Source: G965195345 sp965277775 (GTDB lineage: Bacteria; Pseudomonadota; Gammaproteobacteria; CAKMZV01). From it: a stretch of 64,000 nt of DNA. Below the pieces are notes generated by a model. It did no database searches. It was not told the DNA's origin and worked only from the letters and a program-made list of their open reading frames with translations. Shown here piece after piece: positions 16,247-24,905 of this stretch (position 1 is its first letter; each line of letters starts with the position of its first letter). The translations under genes were made by a program, and so were the position numbers. The stretch is from positions 1,922,001 through 1,986,000 of the forward strand of contig OZ255843.1 in the NCBI GenBank assembly GCA_965277775.1, in the 5' to 3' direction.

Positions 16247-17307
16247 CGTCCTAAGGGATTCAGTGGATCAATGTCGTCCATGAATGGTTTGTTGCGTTCG
16301 ACGTGGGTCAACTGGTAGGCAAGGCCGATCCAATTGCTGAAAATGGATTTGGTGGTATCTTGCCAAGTATTATTGAGTAATGGGGCGACCAAAGATTCTG
16401 GGAAAATGGGCATCGCTTGATTATTTTTTTGGCATTGTTTTAGCTGATCACAATATTCTTCCAAGATGGCTTGCGCCAATGGATTAAGATAGCGTTCAGG
16501 AAAGGGCGGATAATCTGCTGTTTGATGCTGAAAATAGCGTTTAACTTCTCTTTTGTATTCCTTCAATAACGAAACGGCATCATATTCTGGATGACCTTGA
16601 AAAAGCACTTGACGGATACCATCTTTACTGACAGCAACGTGAACCCCTGCGCGCGCGCTTTCAACCAATACTTCTAAACCAGCTTGGGTGAATTGTTCTT
16701 TAGAAATTTGGTTAAAACGGGAATGAGGGACGTCAAATTTGGTGTTGATGTCACGCGTAATGGGGTGATCTCTTTGGACCACATGATGATTGAATACGCC
16801 CCAACATTTATGACCAAGATGTTGTCGAGGTTGGTTGTAATGATATTGCATGACCACATGGGTGGCTAAGCAAGAACAGAGGGTTGATGTGACGTTTTCA
16901 TAGGCCCAGTCTATGATTTCTGTTAAAGGGTGCCAAAAAAGTTCTTCGGCCAAATTCTCATTGGTGACATTGGCACCACTGACGATCAGCACATCCAATC
17001 CTTGTTGTTTTATATTTTCAAACGATTGATAGAATTGATCGATGTGTTTTTGACTGTTTTCGCTGCGTTTAATGCCTGGAATGGTCAACAGATGGGGGTG
17101 AAATTGGACAATGTCATTGCTTTGACCAATCAGCCGTAGAAATTGGCGTTCGGTAATTTCCAATGCCGAATCAGGCATCATATTTAATAAACCAATGTGA
17201 AGCGCTCTAATTTCCTGAGTTTGCGCTCTATTGATGGGTAGAATGGTTTCACCTTGTTGACGAAGGCGTGCAAATGAAGGCAGTTCTGAAATGGCAATTA
17301 AAGGCAT
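16243..17307 (-). CDS. metA: Homoserine O-acyltransferase (MetA family)
   Basis: 354 residues; acylates homoserine in the first committed step of methionine synthesis. The fold is glutamine-amidotransferase-like. The nucleophile region is Thr-Ser-Thr-Leu-Cys-Ser-Cys-Leu-Ala-Thr-His (around 139-149), and the catalytic His and Glu are in Gly-His-Pro-Glu-Tyr-Asp. The acyl-CoA-discriminating segment reads Gly-Ala-Asn-Val-Thr, unlike either the succinyl- (E. coli) or the acetyl-specific pattern. Succinyl versus acetyl use is therefore open. It overlaps the P-loop gene by one base (TAATG). Confidence 0.9.
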   Translation of the reverse strand: MPLIAISELPSFARLRQQGETILPINRAQTQEIRALHIGLLNMMPDSALEITERQFLRLIGQSNDIVQFHPHLLTIPGIKRSENSQKHIDQFYQSFENIKQQGLDVLIVSGANVTNENLAEELFWHPLTEIIDWAYENVTSTLCSCLATHVVMQYHYNQPRQHLGHKCWGVFNHHVVQRDHPITRDINTKFDVPHSRFNQISKEQFTQAGLEVLVESARAGVHVAVSKDGIRQVLFQGHPEYDAVSLLKEYKREVKRYFQHQTADYPPFPERYLNPLAQAILEEYCDQLKQCQKNNQAMPIFPESLVAPLLNNTWQDTTKSIFSNWIGLAYQLTHVERNKPFMDDIDPLNPLGR

Positions 17308-18146
17308 TATTGAGCAATGATGCGGGTGATTAAATCTAAAAAGTCGTGGCTGTCCCGAATATCACGGATGTCTTGCGCATTAACGGTGTAGCCGTAAGTA
17401 TGGCCTAAGTATTCATAAATATTGGATCGATGAATGACTAAACGCGGGAAAATCCATTGTGAGAATTGATCAGGGTTAATGAGCGCAACGTATTCCAAAT
17501 CGTTTTCTTCTAAATACAGAGCCAGCTGTTTTTTTAGAAAAGCCTCGTTAAAGTATATGGGTTTAGGGTAACGGTAGGCACGCTCAATCAATTGTTCACG
17601 ATCTTGTTCAGTAGAACGAATGTGCAGAATGAGGGAATGGGGCGCCAATCGATCAAAAATGCCGCTGTCAACAATCTCACACAAGCTTCCAGTGGCATCG
17701 TTGAGAAAACCGAAATACTGGTCTTTTTGAGCTTGTTCACTGGCAAGAATGGATTGCTCCACGGCTTCAATTTCAGCCTGGTAATGCAGACGTTGTCGGT
17801 ACAAAAATTCATGATAATTGATGCCACCCAGATGGGGATTACCCAGACGCCCGACGTAGTTTGATAAAGCAGAAAGATTGTCAATGGTGATATGAGCATG
17901 AACGCGGATAGATCCATCGGCAAAAATCGGTTGCAATGTTTCCTCTTGGCAAATTTTTTGTTGTATGCTCGCTTCGATATGCGGCTTTAATGACCCAGTG
18001 CCGATTTGGTAATCACAAGAGTAGTGATACCAGTTTTCCTTAGCCAATTGATTGGATAAATGGGTTTTGCCAACGCCTGACATGCCCAATAAGGTAATGT
18101 TTTTGAATGGGTGCTGACGGAATCGATCGGGGTGGTCAAATTTCAT
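17307..18146 (-). CDS. P-loop NTPase of unknown function coupled to metA
   Basis: A 279-residue protein with an N-terminal kinase-like P-loop, Gly-Met-Ser-Gly-Val-Gly-Lys-Thr, at 21-28. The following helix resembles shikimate/nucleotide kinases. Downstream, Asp-Ala-Thr-Gly-Ser-Leu-Cys-Glu-Ile-Val-Asp-Ser-Gly (about 148-160) may be a Walker B or substrate-binding strand. There is no signal peptide or membrane segment. Its stop overlaps the metA ATG, so the two are translationally coupled. A small-molecule kinase or regulatory ATPase is plausible, but the substrate is not apparent. Confidence 0.6.
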   Translation of the reverse strand: MKFDHPDRFRQHPFKNITLLGMSGVGKTHLSNQLAKENWYHYSCDYQIGTGSLKPHIEASIQQKICQEETLQPIFADGSIRVHAHITIDNLSALSNYVGRLGNPHLGGINYHEFLYRQRLHYQAEIEAVEQSILASEQAQKDQYFGFLNDATGSLCEIVDSGIFDRLAPHSLILHIRSTEQDREQLIERAYRYPKPIYFNEAFLKKQLALYLEENDLEYVALINPDQFSQWIFPRLVIHRSNIYEYLGHTYGYTVNAQDIRDIRDSHDFLDLITRIIAQ

Positions 18147-18167
18147 GGGGCTATTTTAACGGTTCAC

Positions 18168-18995
18168 TCATTTGATGGCAGAACAAAACCGCGGTTTACT
18201 TTGCCAATCAACATGATTTTCTATGGCATGAAATCCTTGTATTTGTAACGCGCGCATGACCTCAAACGCTTGGTTTTCGCCATGTTCCAGAAGCAACAAG
18301 CCATCATTATTCAGGCATGGCATGGCTTGGGCAATGATGGTTTTTAAATCTTTGAGCCCATGATCTTTGGCAATCAGAGCGTGTTGCGGTTCAAAAGTCA
18401 AGGCTTTTAGGTGCACATCATTTTCATCAATGTAGGGTGGGTTAGCAATGATGACATCAAATTTATTACGACAAGCGCTGAGCCAATTTTGATGATGAAA
18501 TTCGATGTTTAATTGGTAGTGATTGGCATTTTTTTTGGCCACTTCTAAGGCTTGAACGTCTGAATCGATGGCGTGTACATCTGCATTGGGCAAATGTGTC
18601 TTTAAGGCTATGGCAATGGCACCGCTGCCTGTGCCCAAATCTAAAATTCGAGGGGATTTTAGGCGTATATTAGCCAACAACCAATCTATCATTGGTTCGG
18701 TGTCTGAACGTGGGATGAGCGTGCGGGCATCGACAAATAGGTTGAAACCATAAAATTCAGCAAAACCTAAGATATAAGCTATGGGTTCATTCTGAAGTCG
18801 TCTGTGAAGCAGAGCCTCGAGCGACTGGTGTTGAGGATTTGTCAGTAAATCCTGTTGCTTGGTAATGCACTCGACATCGTTAAATTGACAGACGTGCTTA
18901 ATGATGAGGTCTATCTCTAATGCCGTATCACCAATTATGTGGCCACATTTTTTGAGGGCTTGGGTCCGCCATTGAGCAATGCTTAGCTTGGGCAA
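18168..18995 (-). CDS. prmC: Release factor glutamine methyltransferase PrmC (HemK)
   Basis: 275 residues; methylates the Gln of the GGQ motif in RF1 and RF2 using S-adenosylmethionine. A helical N-domain (1-80) leads to the SAM site Asp-Leu-Gly-Thr-Gly-Ser-Gly-Ala-Ile-Ala (about 120-129) and the catalytic Asn-Pro-Pro-Tyr (about 184-187). The frame begins at a TTG (18995) that overlaps the dapE end by 13 bases, and no ATG or GTG lies near the expected N terminus. The prfA gene that often precedes it is not here. Confidence 0.92.
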   Translation of the reverse strand: MPKLSIAQWRTQALKKCGHIIGDTALEIDLIIKHVCQFNDVECITKQQDLLTNPQHQSLEALLHRRLQNEPIAYILGFAEFYGFNLFVDARTLIPRSDTEPMIDWLLANIRLKSPRILDLGTGSGAIAIALKTHLPNADVHAIDSDVQALEVAKKNANHYQLNIEFHHQNWLSACRNKFDVIIANPPYIDENDVHLKALTFEPQHALIAKDHGLKDLKTIIAQAMPCLNNDGLLLLEHGENQAFEVMRALQIQGFHAIENHVDWQSKPRFCSAIK

Positions 18996-20119
18996 AGCAG
19001 CTGTTCAAGAATATTTTCATAAACGAGGGAAAGTTTTTCCAACTCTTCTAGACCAATGTGTTCGTTGGCCTGATGAATGGTTGTGCTCAAGCCCCCAAAT
19101 TCAATCGTTTCAGCACCCATTGGCGCAATAAAACGACCATCTGAAATGCCACCTGAAGTTGATAACATTGGGGTTATGCCAAAAATTTTAGCGCCCGCAT
19201 TTTGGCAAGCGTGGACAAGGGCACCATCCTTTGCCACACTATAGGGCGGGCCAGACAGCTTCCATTGAAGATCGTAAGTTAAGCCGTATTTGTTAATAAT
19301 CGTCTCAATTTGAGCCTTCAATGAAGCGTCAGTATGTTCGGTGTTATAACGAAAATTAAAAGCCATTTTCACTGAACCAGGGATGACGTTTGTGGCGCCA
19401 GTGCCAGCTTGTAAATTAGAAATTTGAAAGCCAGTGGGTTCGAAATCATCATTGCCTTGATCCCATTCAATTTGGGTCAGTTCGGTGATCAGGGGTGCAA
19501 CCAGGTCAACGGGATTTAGGGAGAAATGCGGGTAGGCAATATGGCCTTGTTTGCCATATACGGTTAGATGACCGTCCATAGATCCGCGCCGACCATTTTT
19601 TATGGTATCACCCAAGATTTTCTCACTGGTTGGTTCGCCGACCAAGCAATAATCAATGTGAATATTATTCGGTATGAAATGCTCTTCAACCACTCTCTTA
19701 ACGCCATCTATGGCAATGGCTTCTTCATCACTGGTGATTAAAACACCGATGGTGCCTTTGTGGTCACTGTGGTTTTTTAAAAACGCATGCAAACTGGCAT
19801 GGAAACACGCCACAGACCCCTTCATATCAGCAGTACCACGACCATATAGCTTTTGATCGACCAAAGTGGGTTCAAATGGTGGGGTTTGCCATTGGTCAAT
19901 CTCACCCGTGGGCACAACATCTGTATGACCCAAATAGACGAGCAATGGCGCACCCGACCCTCGGGTGGCCCACAGGTTGGTGACCTCGCCATACACAAGC
20001 GTTTGACAGTTAAAACCCAAGGGCTCTAATAGGCTAATAAGGTAGTCTTGACAGCCTTCATCATTCGGTGTGACTGAAGGACGTTTAACAAGTTCTTTGG
20101 TAATATCTAAGGCTAACAT
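18983..20119 (-). CDS. dapE: Succinyl-diaminopimelate desuccinylase
   Basis: 378 residues; an M20-family zinc hydrolase that releases succinate from N-succinyl-LL-diaminopimelate in lysine and peptidoglycan synthesis. The metal-site motifs are Gly-His-Thr-Asp-Val-Val-Pro (about 66-72), Gly-Arg-Gly-Thr-Ala-Asp-Met-Lys-Gly and Thr-Ser-Asp-Glu-Glu-Ala (catalytic Glu-Glu). A C-terminal His is in Thr-Ile-His-Gln-Ala-Asn-Glu. It follows dapD by 13 bases, so the two steps are co-expressed. Confidence 0.96.
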   Translation of the reverse strand: MLALDITKELVKRPSVTPNDEGCQDYLISLLEPLGFNCQTLVYGEVTNLWATRGSGAPLLVYLGHTDVVPTGEIDQWQTPPFEPTLVDQKLYGRGTADMKGSVACFHASLHAFLKNHSDHKGTIGVLITSDEEAIAIDGVKRVVEEHFIPNNIHIDYCLVGEPTSEKILGDTIKNGRRGSMDGHLTVYGKQGHIAYPHFSLNPVDLVAPLITELTQIEWDQGNDDFEPTGFQISNLQAGTGATNVIPGSVKMAFNFRYNTEHTDASLKAQIETIINKYGLTYDLQWKLSGPPYSVAKDGALVHACQNAGAKIFGITPMLSTSGGISDGRFIAPMGAETIEFGGLSTTIHQANEHIGLEELEKLSLVYENILEQLLCPS

Positions 20120-20132
20120 AGTATGAGTCTGA

Positions 20133-20972
20133 TTAAGTTTGAGATTCGGCTAAGCGCAGGAGTTCGTTGACCCCCACTTTGGAACGGGTTTTATCGTCCA
20201 CTTTTTTAACGATGACGGCGCAGTATAAACTGTAAGAGCCATCCTTTGATGGCAAACTTCCTGATACAACCACTGATCCTGCTGGAATGCGGCCATAACT
20301 GATTTCACCCGTTTCCCTGTCGTAAATGCGGGTGCTTTGACCAATATAAACGCCCATGGAGATGACGGCATTTTTTTCAACAACCACGCCTTCAACCACT
20401 TCTGAACGCGCCCCGACAAAACAACCATCTTCGATGATGGTAGGGCCTGCTTGGATGGGTTCTAATACCCCACCGATGCCAACACCACCTGATAAGTGCA
20501 CGTTTTTACCAATCTGGGCGCAAGAACCCACAGTTGCCCAAGTATCAACCATGGTACCACTGTCTATGTAAGCACCAATATTGACATAAGATGGCATTAA
20601 AACCGTATTGCTTGCAATATAACAGCCTTTTCTGGCAACCGCTGAGGGCACCACCCGAATACCCGATTGTTTGAATTGGGCTTCATCCCATTCATTGAAT
20701 TTATTCTCTACTTTATCAAAAAATTTCAGACCATCACCTGTGGCCATGACCCGATTGTTACGCAAGCGAAACGACAGCAAAACGGCTCGTTTGACCCATT
20801 GGTTGACGTGCCACTGGCCAACGTCTTGTTGATCGGCCACTCTTAGGGTGCCATTGTCTAAATATTGGATGACCTGCTCCACAGCTTCATTGACTGCTTG
20901 CGGTGGCGCGGCTGGGTCAAGCTGAGCTCTATTCTCCCAAGCTTGATCAATGATTGACTGTAATTTTTCCAC
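20133..20972 (-). CDS. dapD: Tetrahydrodipicolinate N-succinyltransferase
   Basis: 279 residues with a GTG start. The left-handed beta-helix made of hexapeptide repeats covers about 100-225, with Gly-Gly-Val-Gly-Ile-Gly-Gly-Val-Leu-Glu-Pro in the middle. It transfers succinate from succinyl-CoA to tetrahydrodipicolinate, the step before the DapC/ArgD aminotransferase. It stands first in a dapD-dapE-prmC run, and the roughly 70-base gap before plsY suggests a promoter. Confidence 0.96.
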   Translation of the reverse strand: MEKLQSIIDQAWENRAQLDPAAPPQAVNEAVEQVIQYLDNGTLRVADQQDVGQWHVNQWVKRAVLLSFRLRNNRVMATGDGLKFFDKVENKFNEWDEAQFKQSGIRVVPSAVARKGCYIASNTVLMPSYVNIGAYIDSGTMVDTWATVGSCAQIGKNVHLSGGVGIGGVLEPIQAGPTIIEDGCFVGARSEVVEGVVVEKNAVISMGVYIGQSTRIYDRETGEISYGRIPAGSVVVSGSLPSKDGSYSLYCAVIVKKVDDKTRSKVGVNELLRLAESQT

Positions 20973-21041
20973 GGCTTGACTCCTGTAATGAATGATTAAA
21001 GCTGAATGATGATATTATGCCACGTTTCTTAGTTGAATGAC

Positions 21042-21638
21042 TTAGGCCTTGGTTTCAGTTTTTTGTATGAGCGCTTTGATGTTATTTTTATGGCGCCAAG
21101 TAATGAGTGCACCAATGACCACCAGTCCTGCAATGATGTGAATATCTTGATAACCCCACAACCAGGCATAAAGGGGTGTCAAAAACACTGAAATTATGGC
21201 CGCCAATGAAGAATACTTAAGCACTTTAACACTCACAAGCCAAGTAATCAGTGCGCTGAAAGCCACGGTCAATGACCAAATATCCCAAGCAAACAGTGCC
21301 CCAAAAAAAGTGGCCACACCTTTGCCGCCTCTAAAGTCAAAGAAGATGGGGAACATATGACCCACAATGACGGCAAGAAATAACGCGAGTAGATAAAATT
21401 GGTCAAAATAGCCAAAAACTTGAGCAAACAAAATGATTAGAAAGCCTTTTAGGGCATCGCCAATCAAAGTCAATATCGCGGCTTTTTTATGGCCTGTGCG
21501 AAAAACATTGGTCGCGCCAGGATTGCCCGAACCCATCTCACGTGGATCGGGTAAGCCAAAACTTTTGGAAACCAAAACGGCAATGGCTATGGAACCAACC
21601 AGATAAGCCGAGAACGACCAAATAAGGACTTCAATCAT
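21042..21638 (-). CDS. plsY: Glycerol-3-phosphate acyltransferase PlsY
   Basis: 198 residues with five predicted membrane spans. PlsY uses acyl-phosphate to acylate sn-1 of glycerol-3-phosphate in phospholipid synthesis. The family motifs are present: Gly-Ser-Gly-Asn-Pro-Gly-Ala-Thr-Asn, then Gly-His-Met-Phe-Pro-Ile-Phe, and Phe-Arg-Gly-Gly-Lys-Gly-Val-Ala-Thr. The start overlaps the moaC stop by eight bases. Confidence 0.95.
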   Translation of the reverse strand: MIEVLIWSFSAYLVGSIAIAVLVSKSFGLPDPREMGSGNPGATNVFRTGHKKAAILTLIGDALKGFLIILFAQVFGYFDQFYLLALFLAVIVGHMFPIFFDFRGGKGVATFFGALFAWDIWSLTVAFSALITWLVSVKVLKYSSLAAIISVFLTPLYAWLWGYQDIHIIAGLVVIGALITWRHKNNIKALIQKTETKA

Positions 21639-22119
21639 TATCTATTTGCCAATGTCCAGATTTTCCACCTTGTTTTTCTATCAATTGAATCGGCCCGATG
21701 ACCATGCCTCTATCGACCGCTTTACACATGTCATAAAGGGTCAGGGCGCTGATTGAAGCCGCCGTCAATGCCTCCATTTCAACCCCAGTTTGACCCGAGA
21801 CGGTGCAGGCGGCCACAATTCGAATGCCACAAAAATCAGCGCTGTGTTCTGCCGTTAAATCAATGTGCATGGATGTTAACATCAAAGGATGGCACATGGG
21901 GATGAGGGCTGATGTTTGTTTGGCTGCCATGATGCCAGCAATGCGGGCACAAGCGAGGACATCGCCCTTTTTGTGTTGACCTGATTGAATAAGCTCAAGC
22001 GTTTCCGGCTGCATTTTAATGCTTGCGTGCGCTGTGGCTTTTCGATCAGTGATGTGCTTATCCGTGACGTCAACCATGGTTACGTGACCGGCTTCATTAA
22101 GGTGGCTAAGTTTGCTCAT
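21631..22119 (-). CDS. moaC: Cyclic pyranopterin monophosphate synthase MoaC
   Basis: 162 residues; converts the MoaA product to cyclic pyranopterin monophosphate in molybdenum-cofactor synthesis. The conserved His-Pro-Leu-Met, Gly-Val-Glu-Met-Glu-Ala-Leu-Thr-Ala and Asp-Met-Cys-Lys-Ala-Val-Asp-Arg motifs are present. No other moa or mog gene is in the window, so moaC is dispersed from its pathway partners. It sits between hemF and plsY. Confidence 0.95.
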   Translation of the reverse strand: MSKLSHLNEAGHVTMVDVTDKHITDRKATAHASIKMQPETLELIQSGQHKKGDVLACARIAGIMAAKQTSALIPMCHPLMLTSMHIDLTAEHSADFCGIRIVAACTVSGQTGVEMEALTAASISALTLYDMCKAVDRGMVIGPIQLIEKQGGKSGHWQIDND

Positions 22120-22146
22120 AGTGGTATGCTCATTCTCGAAGATATT

Positions 22147-23067
22147 TTACACCCAGTCTTGCGGTTTGAGAAAATCATTGAGTTTCGCTTCTTCACTCAT
22201 GGGTTCAGGCTGCCAATTGTATTGCCAATGGACTTCATTGGGCAGTGACATCAAAATGCTTTCTGTACGCCCATTTGATTGTAAGCCAAACAAAGTACCT
22301 CGATCGTAAAGCAGATTAAATTCGACGTAACGACCACGGCGGTATTGTTGAAATTTTTTCTGGGCGTCGGTGTATTCAAGCCTATGACGTTTTTCAACAA
22401 TGGTCATATAACTTTCAAGGTAGGTCTCGCCGACGCTTTGAATGAACGAAAAGCATTTTTCAAAAGACCAACCATGATTTGCTTGATTCAGATCATCAAA
22501 AAACAGCCCGCCAACGCCACGGCATTCATTACGATGGGGCAGATAAAAATATTCATCGCACCATTTTTTGAACGAAGGGTAAATAGATTGACCAAAAGGT
22601 TGGCAGGCATTTTTAGCTGCTTGGTGCCAAAGGATGACATCTTCTTGAAATGGGTAGTAGGGCGTCAAATCAAAGCCGCCACCGAACCACCACACAGGTT
22701 TATGGGCTTTGTCGGTACTGATCAATAAGCGTAAATTGGCATGAGAACAGGGAATCATTGGGTTTTTGGGATGAATGACAATGGATAAACCCAGTGCTTC
22801 AAAAGGCAATCCGACCAAATCAGTGCGAGTTTGAGTGGCTGAAGCTGGAAATTGATTGCCCCAAACGTGTGAAAAATTCACCCCGCCTTTATCAATGACT
22901 TGACCAAACTCCAATACATTTGACTGACCATGCCCTTGCAAGGTTTCAGTCTCTGCTTTGTGCCAATGGTCTGATTTGAAAGACGAATCTTGTTCAAAAG
23001 CGGCCAATCTTTGACAGAATCGCTGCTGTAAATTGCTTAGATAATCTAGAACGGGTTTGGAATCCAT
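22147..23067 (-). CDS. hemF: Oxygen-dependent coproporphyrinogen III oxidase
   Basis: 306 residues; decarboxylates coproporphyrinogen III to protoporphyrinogen IX using O2. The signature Trp-Trp-Phe-Gly-Gly-Gly-Phe-Asp-Leu-Thr-Pro-Tyr-Tyr and the Phe-Asn-Leu-Leu-Tyr-Asp-Arg-Gly-Thr segment are intact. The presence of HemF fits an aerobic or microaerobic lifestyle, consistent with the SCO protein. It starts 27 bases after the Nif3-like gene. Confidence 0.96.
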   Translation of the reverse strand: MDSKPVLDYLSNLQQRFCQRLAAFEQDSSFKSDHWHKAETETLQGHGQSNVLEFGQVIDKGGVNFSHVWGNQFPASATQTRTDLVGLPFEALGLSIVIHPKNPMIPCSHANLRLLISTDKAHKPVWWFGGGFDLTPYYPFQEDVILWHQAAKNACQPFGQSIYPSFKKWCDEYFYLPHRNECRGVGGLFFDDLNQANHGWSFEKCFSFIQSVGETYLESYMTIVEKRHRLEYTDAQKKFQQYRRGRYVEFNLLYDRGTLFGLQSNGRTESILMSLPNEVHWQYNWQPEPMSEEAKLNDFLKPQDWV

Positions 23068-23094
23068 TTTGCTGAATGATTGGCGATTTCTGCC

Positions 23095-23841
23095 CTATAT
23101 GGGATTATCGATATTGATGAATTTGAATGACACATCAAATTTTTCAGCCCAATGTTGACCCAAGGCTTGAACCCCAAATATTTCTGTGGCGTGATGACCA
23201 CAAGCCAGATAATGGATGCCCAGCTCTTGTGCTAAATGGGTCGTGCGCTCGCTCACTTCGCCACTCATAAAAACATCGGCATTGAGGCTGGCCGCTTCTT
23301 CAATCATATCTTGAGCGGCACCTGTGCACCACGCAATCGTTTTGACCGTTTGTTTGCCGCCAGGCAAATGGGTAGGCGGGCGATTTAATTTTTGTTGAAT
23401 GTGTTGGATCATTCGCTCAATGGAACAGGGTTCAATGGATCCGAGTCTTAATAAACTGGTTGGATTTTCTGATTCATCATGAATGCCTAAAAGTTCTGCA
23501 AGTCCGGCGTTATTTCCCAGTTTTGGGTGGATGTCTAAGGGCAAATGATAGGCAATTAAATTGATGTTGTGTTCAATCAATTGTCGTATGCGTTGTCCTT
23601 TTATCCCAGTGAGGGTCGCCGATTCGCCCTTCCAAAAATAACCGTGATGGACGAGTAAGGCATCGGCTTTTGCAGCAATGGCTTGCTGAATCAATGCTTG
23701 AGAAGCGGTAACACCGCCGATGATGGTTTTGATTTCAGCGGCGCCTTCAATTTGTAGCCCATTTGGGCAGTAATCATCAATCTGATGACAATTGAGCAGC
23801 TGGTGGGTGTAATCAACTAAGGATTTTGTTAAGACAGGCAT
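23095..23841 (-). CDS. Nif3-like dinuclear metal center protein (YbgI family)
   Basis: 248 residues, matching YbgI/Nif3 proteins. These toroidal hexamers bind two metal ions and are sometimes called type 2 GTP cyclohydrolase I homologs, but their physiological role is unsettled. His-His-Gly-Tyr-Phe-Trp-Lys-Gly (about 65-72) and Cys-Gly-His-His-Ala-Thr-Glu near the C terminus supply the metal ligands. The start overlaps hisC by 13 bases. Confidence 0.88.
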   Translation of the reverse strand: MPVLTKSLVDYTHQLLNCHQIDDYCPNGLQIEGAAEIKTIIGGVTASQALIQQAIAAKADALLVHHGYFWKGESATLTGIKGQRIRQLIEHNINLIAYHLPLDIHPKLGNNAGLAELLGIHDESENPTSLLRLGSIEPCSIERMIQHIQQKLNRPPTHLPGGKQTVKTIAWCTGAAQDMIEEAASLNADVFMSGEVSERTTHLAQELGIHYLACGHHATEIFGVQALGQHWAEKFDVSFKFINIDNPI

Positions 23842-24905
23842 TTCAACGCGTCGATGAGTGTTTTATTTTCATGAGATTGACCCACGCTGATGCGTAAACA
23901 TTGTTTGAGCAAGGGATGAACATGGTGCAGACATTTGACCAATATACCTTGGTTTATGAGTTGTTGGTAAACTTTTTCAGCACAATGCGTGGGGTTTATT
24001 TTTACCAATAAAAAATTGGTCTCACTGGGATATACGGTTGCAACGAAGGCGAGTTCATTAAGCGATTGACTCAGGGCGTTGCGCGCTTTAATGATGTCGT
24101 CGATTTGATCTTCATAAGATTGTGACTTCACCAGATACGATTGTATTAAATGTTGGGTGGCACTGTTGATGTTATAAGGCATGCGAACTTTATTCAACTC
24201 TACGATCCAAGGTGTTTGGGCAATGACATAGCCTAATCGTAATCCAGCAAAGCCTATTTTTGATAAGGTTCTCAAAATGACAATGTTGGAATAATCTGAG
24301 TATTGATCTAAGTAGCTGTGGTTAGAGAAGGGCGCATAGGCTTCATCAATGACAACCAACCCTTGCGCTGTCTGGAGAATGGCCTCAATGGCTGGTAAAT
24401 CAAATAAATTGCCAGTTGGGTTGTTAGGGTGGGCGATAAATATGAGCTTGGGCTGATGACGTTTGATTTGTTCAAGCGTTTGTTCAAGCGGAATGGCGTA
24501 ATCTTTGGTCAGAGGGATCGCGTAATATTCCACAGAGGCAAAGAGTGCGGCCATTTTGTACATAACAAAACTGGGTTCAAAGGACATCACTTTGTCCTTA
24601 GGGCCACAACAAGCCAGTATCAGTAACTGGATCAGTTCATCAGAGCCATTGCCTAACAGTATGTTATCAATGGTGCATTGATGATTTTTCGCTATGGCTA
24701 TTCTTAGAGCGGTAGCTTCACTGTCAGGATAACGATTTACCTGAAGTAGATCAATATTTTGTTTCCAATCATTCAGTATTTCAGGGGGTGTGGCGTGGGG
24801 GTTTTCCATCGCATCTAACTTAATCAACCCCTCGGCATTCTTTGATTTGTACGCCCTTATTGATTGAATGTCTTTGCGAATGACAGCTTTAACACGGGCA
24901 TTCAT
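23829..24905 (-). CDS. hisC: Histidinol-phosphate aminotransferase
   Basis: 358 residues; fold-type I PLP aminotransferase that converts imidazole acetol phosphate to histidinol phosphate. The PLP lysine is in Thr-Leu-Ser-Lys-Ile-Gly-Phe-Ala-Gly-Leu-Arg-Leu-Gly, the cofactor Asn in His-Pro-Asn-Asn-Pro-Thr-Gly, and Asp-Glu-Ala-Tyr is present. The ATG overlaps the hisD stop (ATGA). The hisG-hisD-hisC order downstream of murA is common in non-enteric gammaproteobacteria. Confidence 0.95.
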   Translation of the reverse strand: MNARVKAVIRKDIQSIRAYKSKNAEGLIKLDAMENPHATPPEILNDWKQNIDLLQVNRYPDSEATALRIAIAKNHQCTIDNILLGNGSDELIQLLILACCGPKDKVMSFEPSFVMYKMAALFASVEYYAIPLTKDYAIPLEQTLEQIKRHQPKLIFIAHPNNPTGNLFDLPAIEAILQTAQGLVVIDEAYAPFSNHSYLDQYSDYSNIVILRTLSKIGFAGLRLGYVIAQTPWIVELNKVRMPYNINSATQHLIQSYLVKSQSYEDQIDDIIKARNALSQSLNELAFVATVYPSETNFLLVKINPTHCAEKVYQQLINQGILVKCLHHVHPLLKQCLRISVGQSHENKTLIDALKCLS

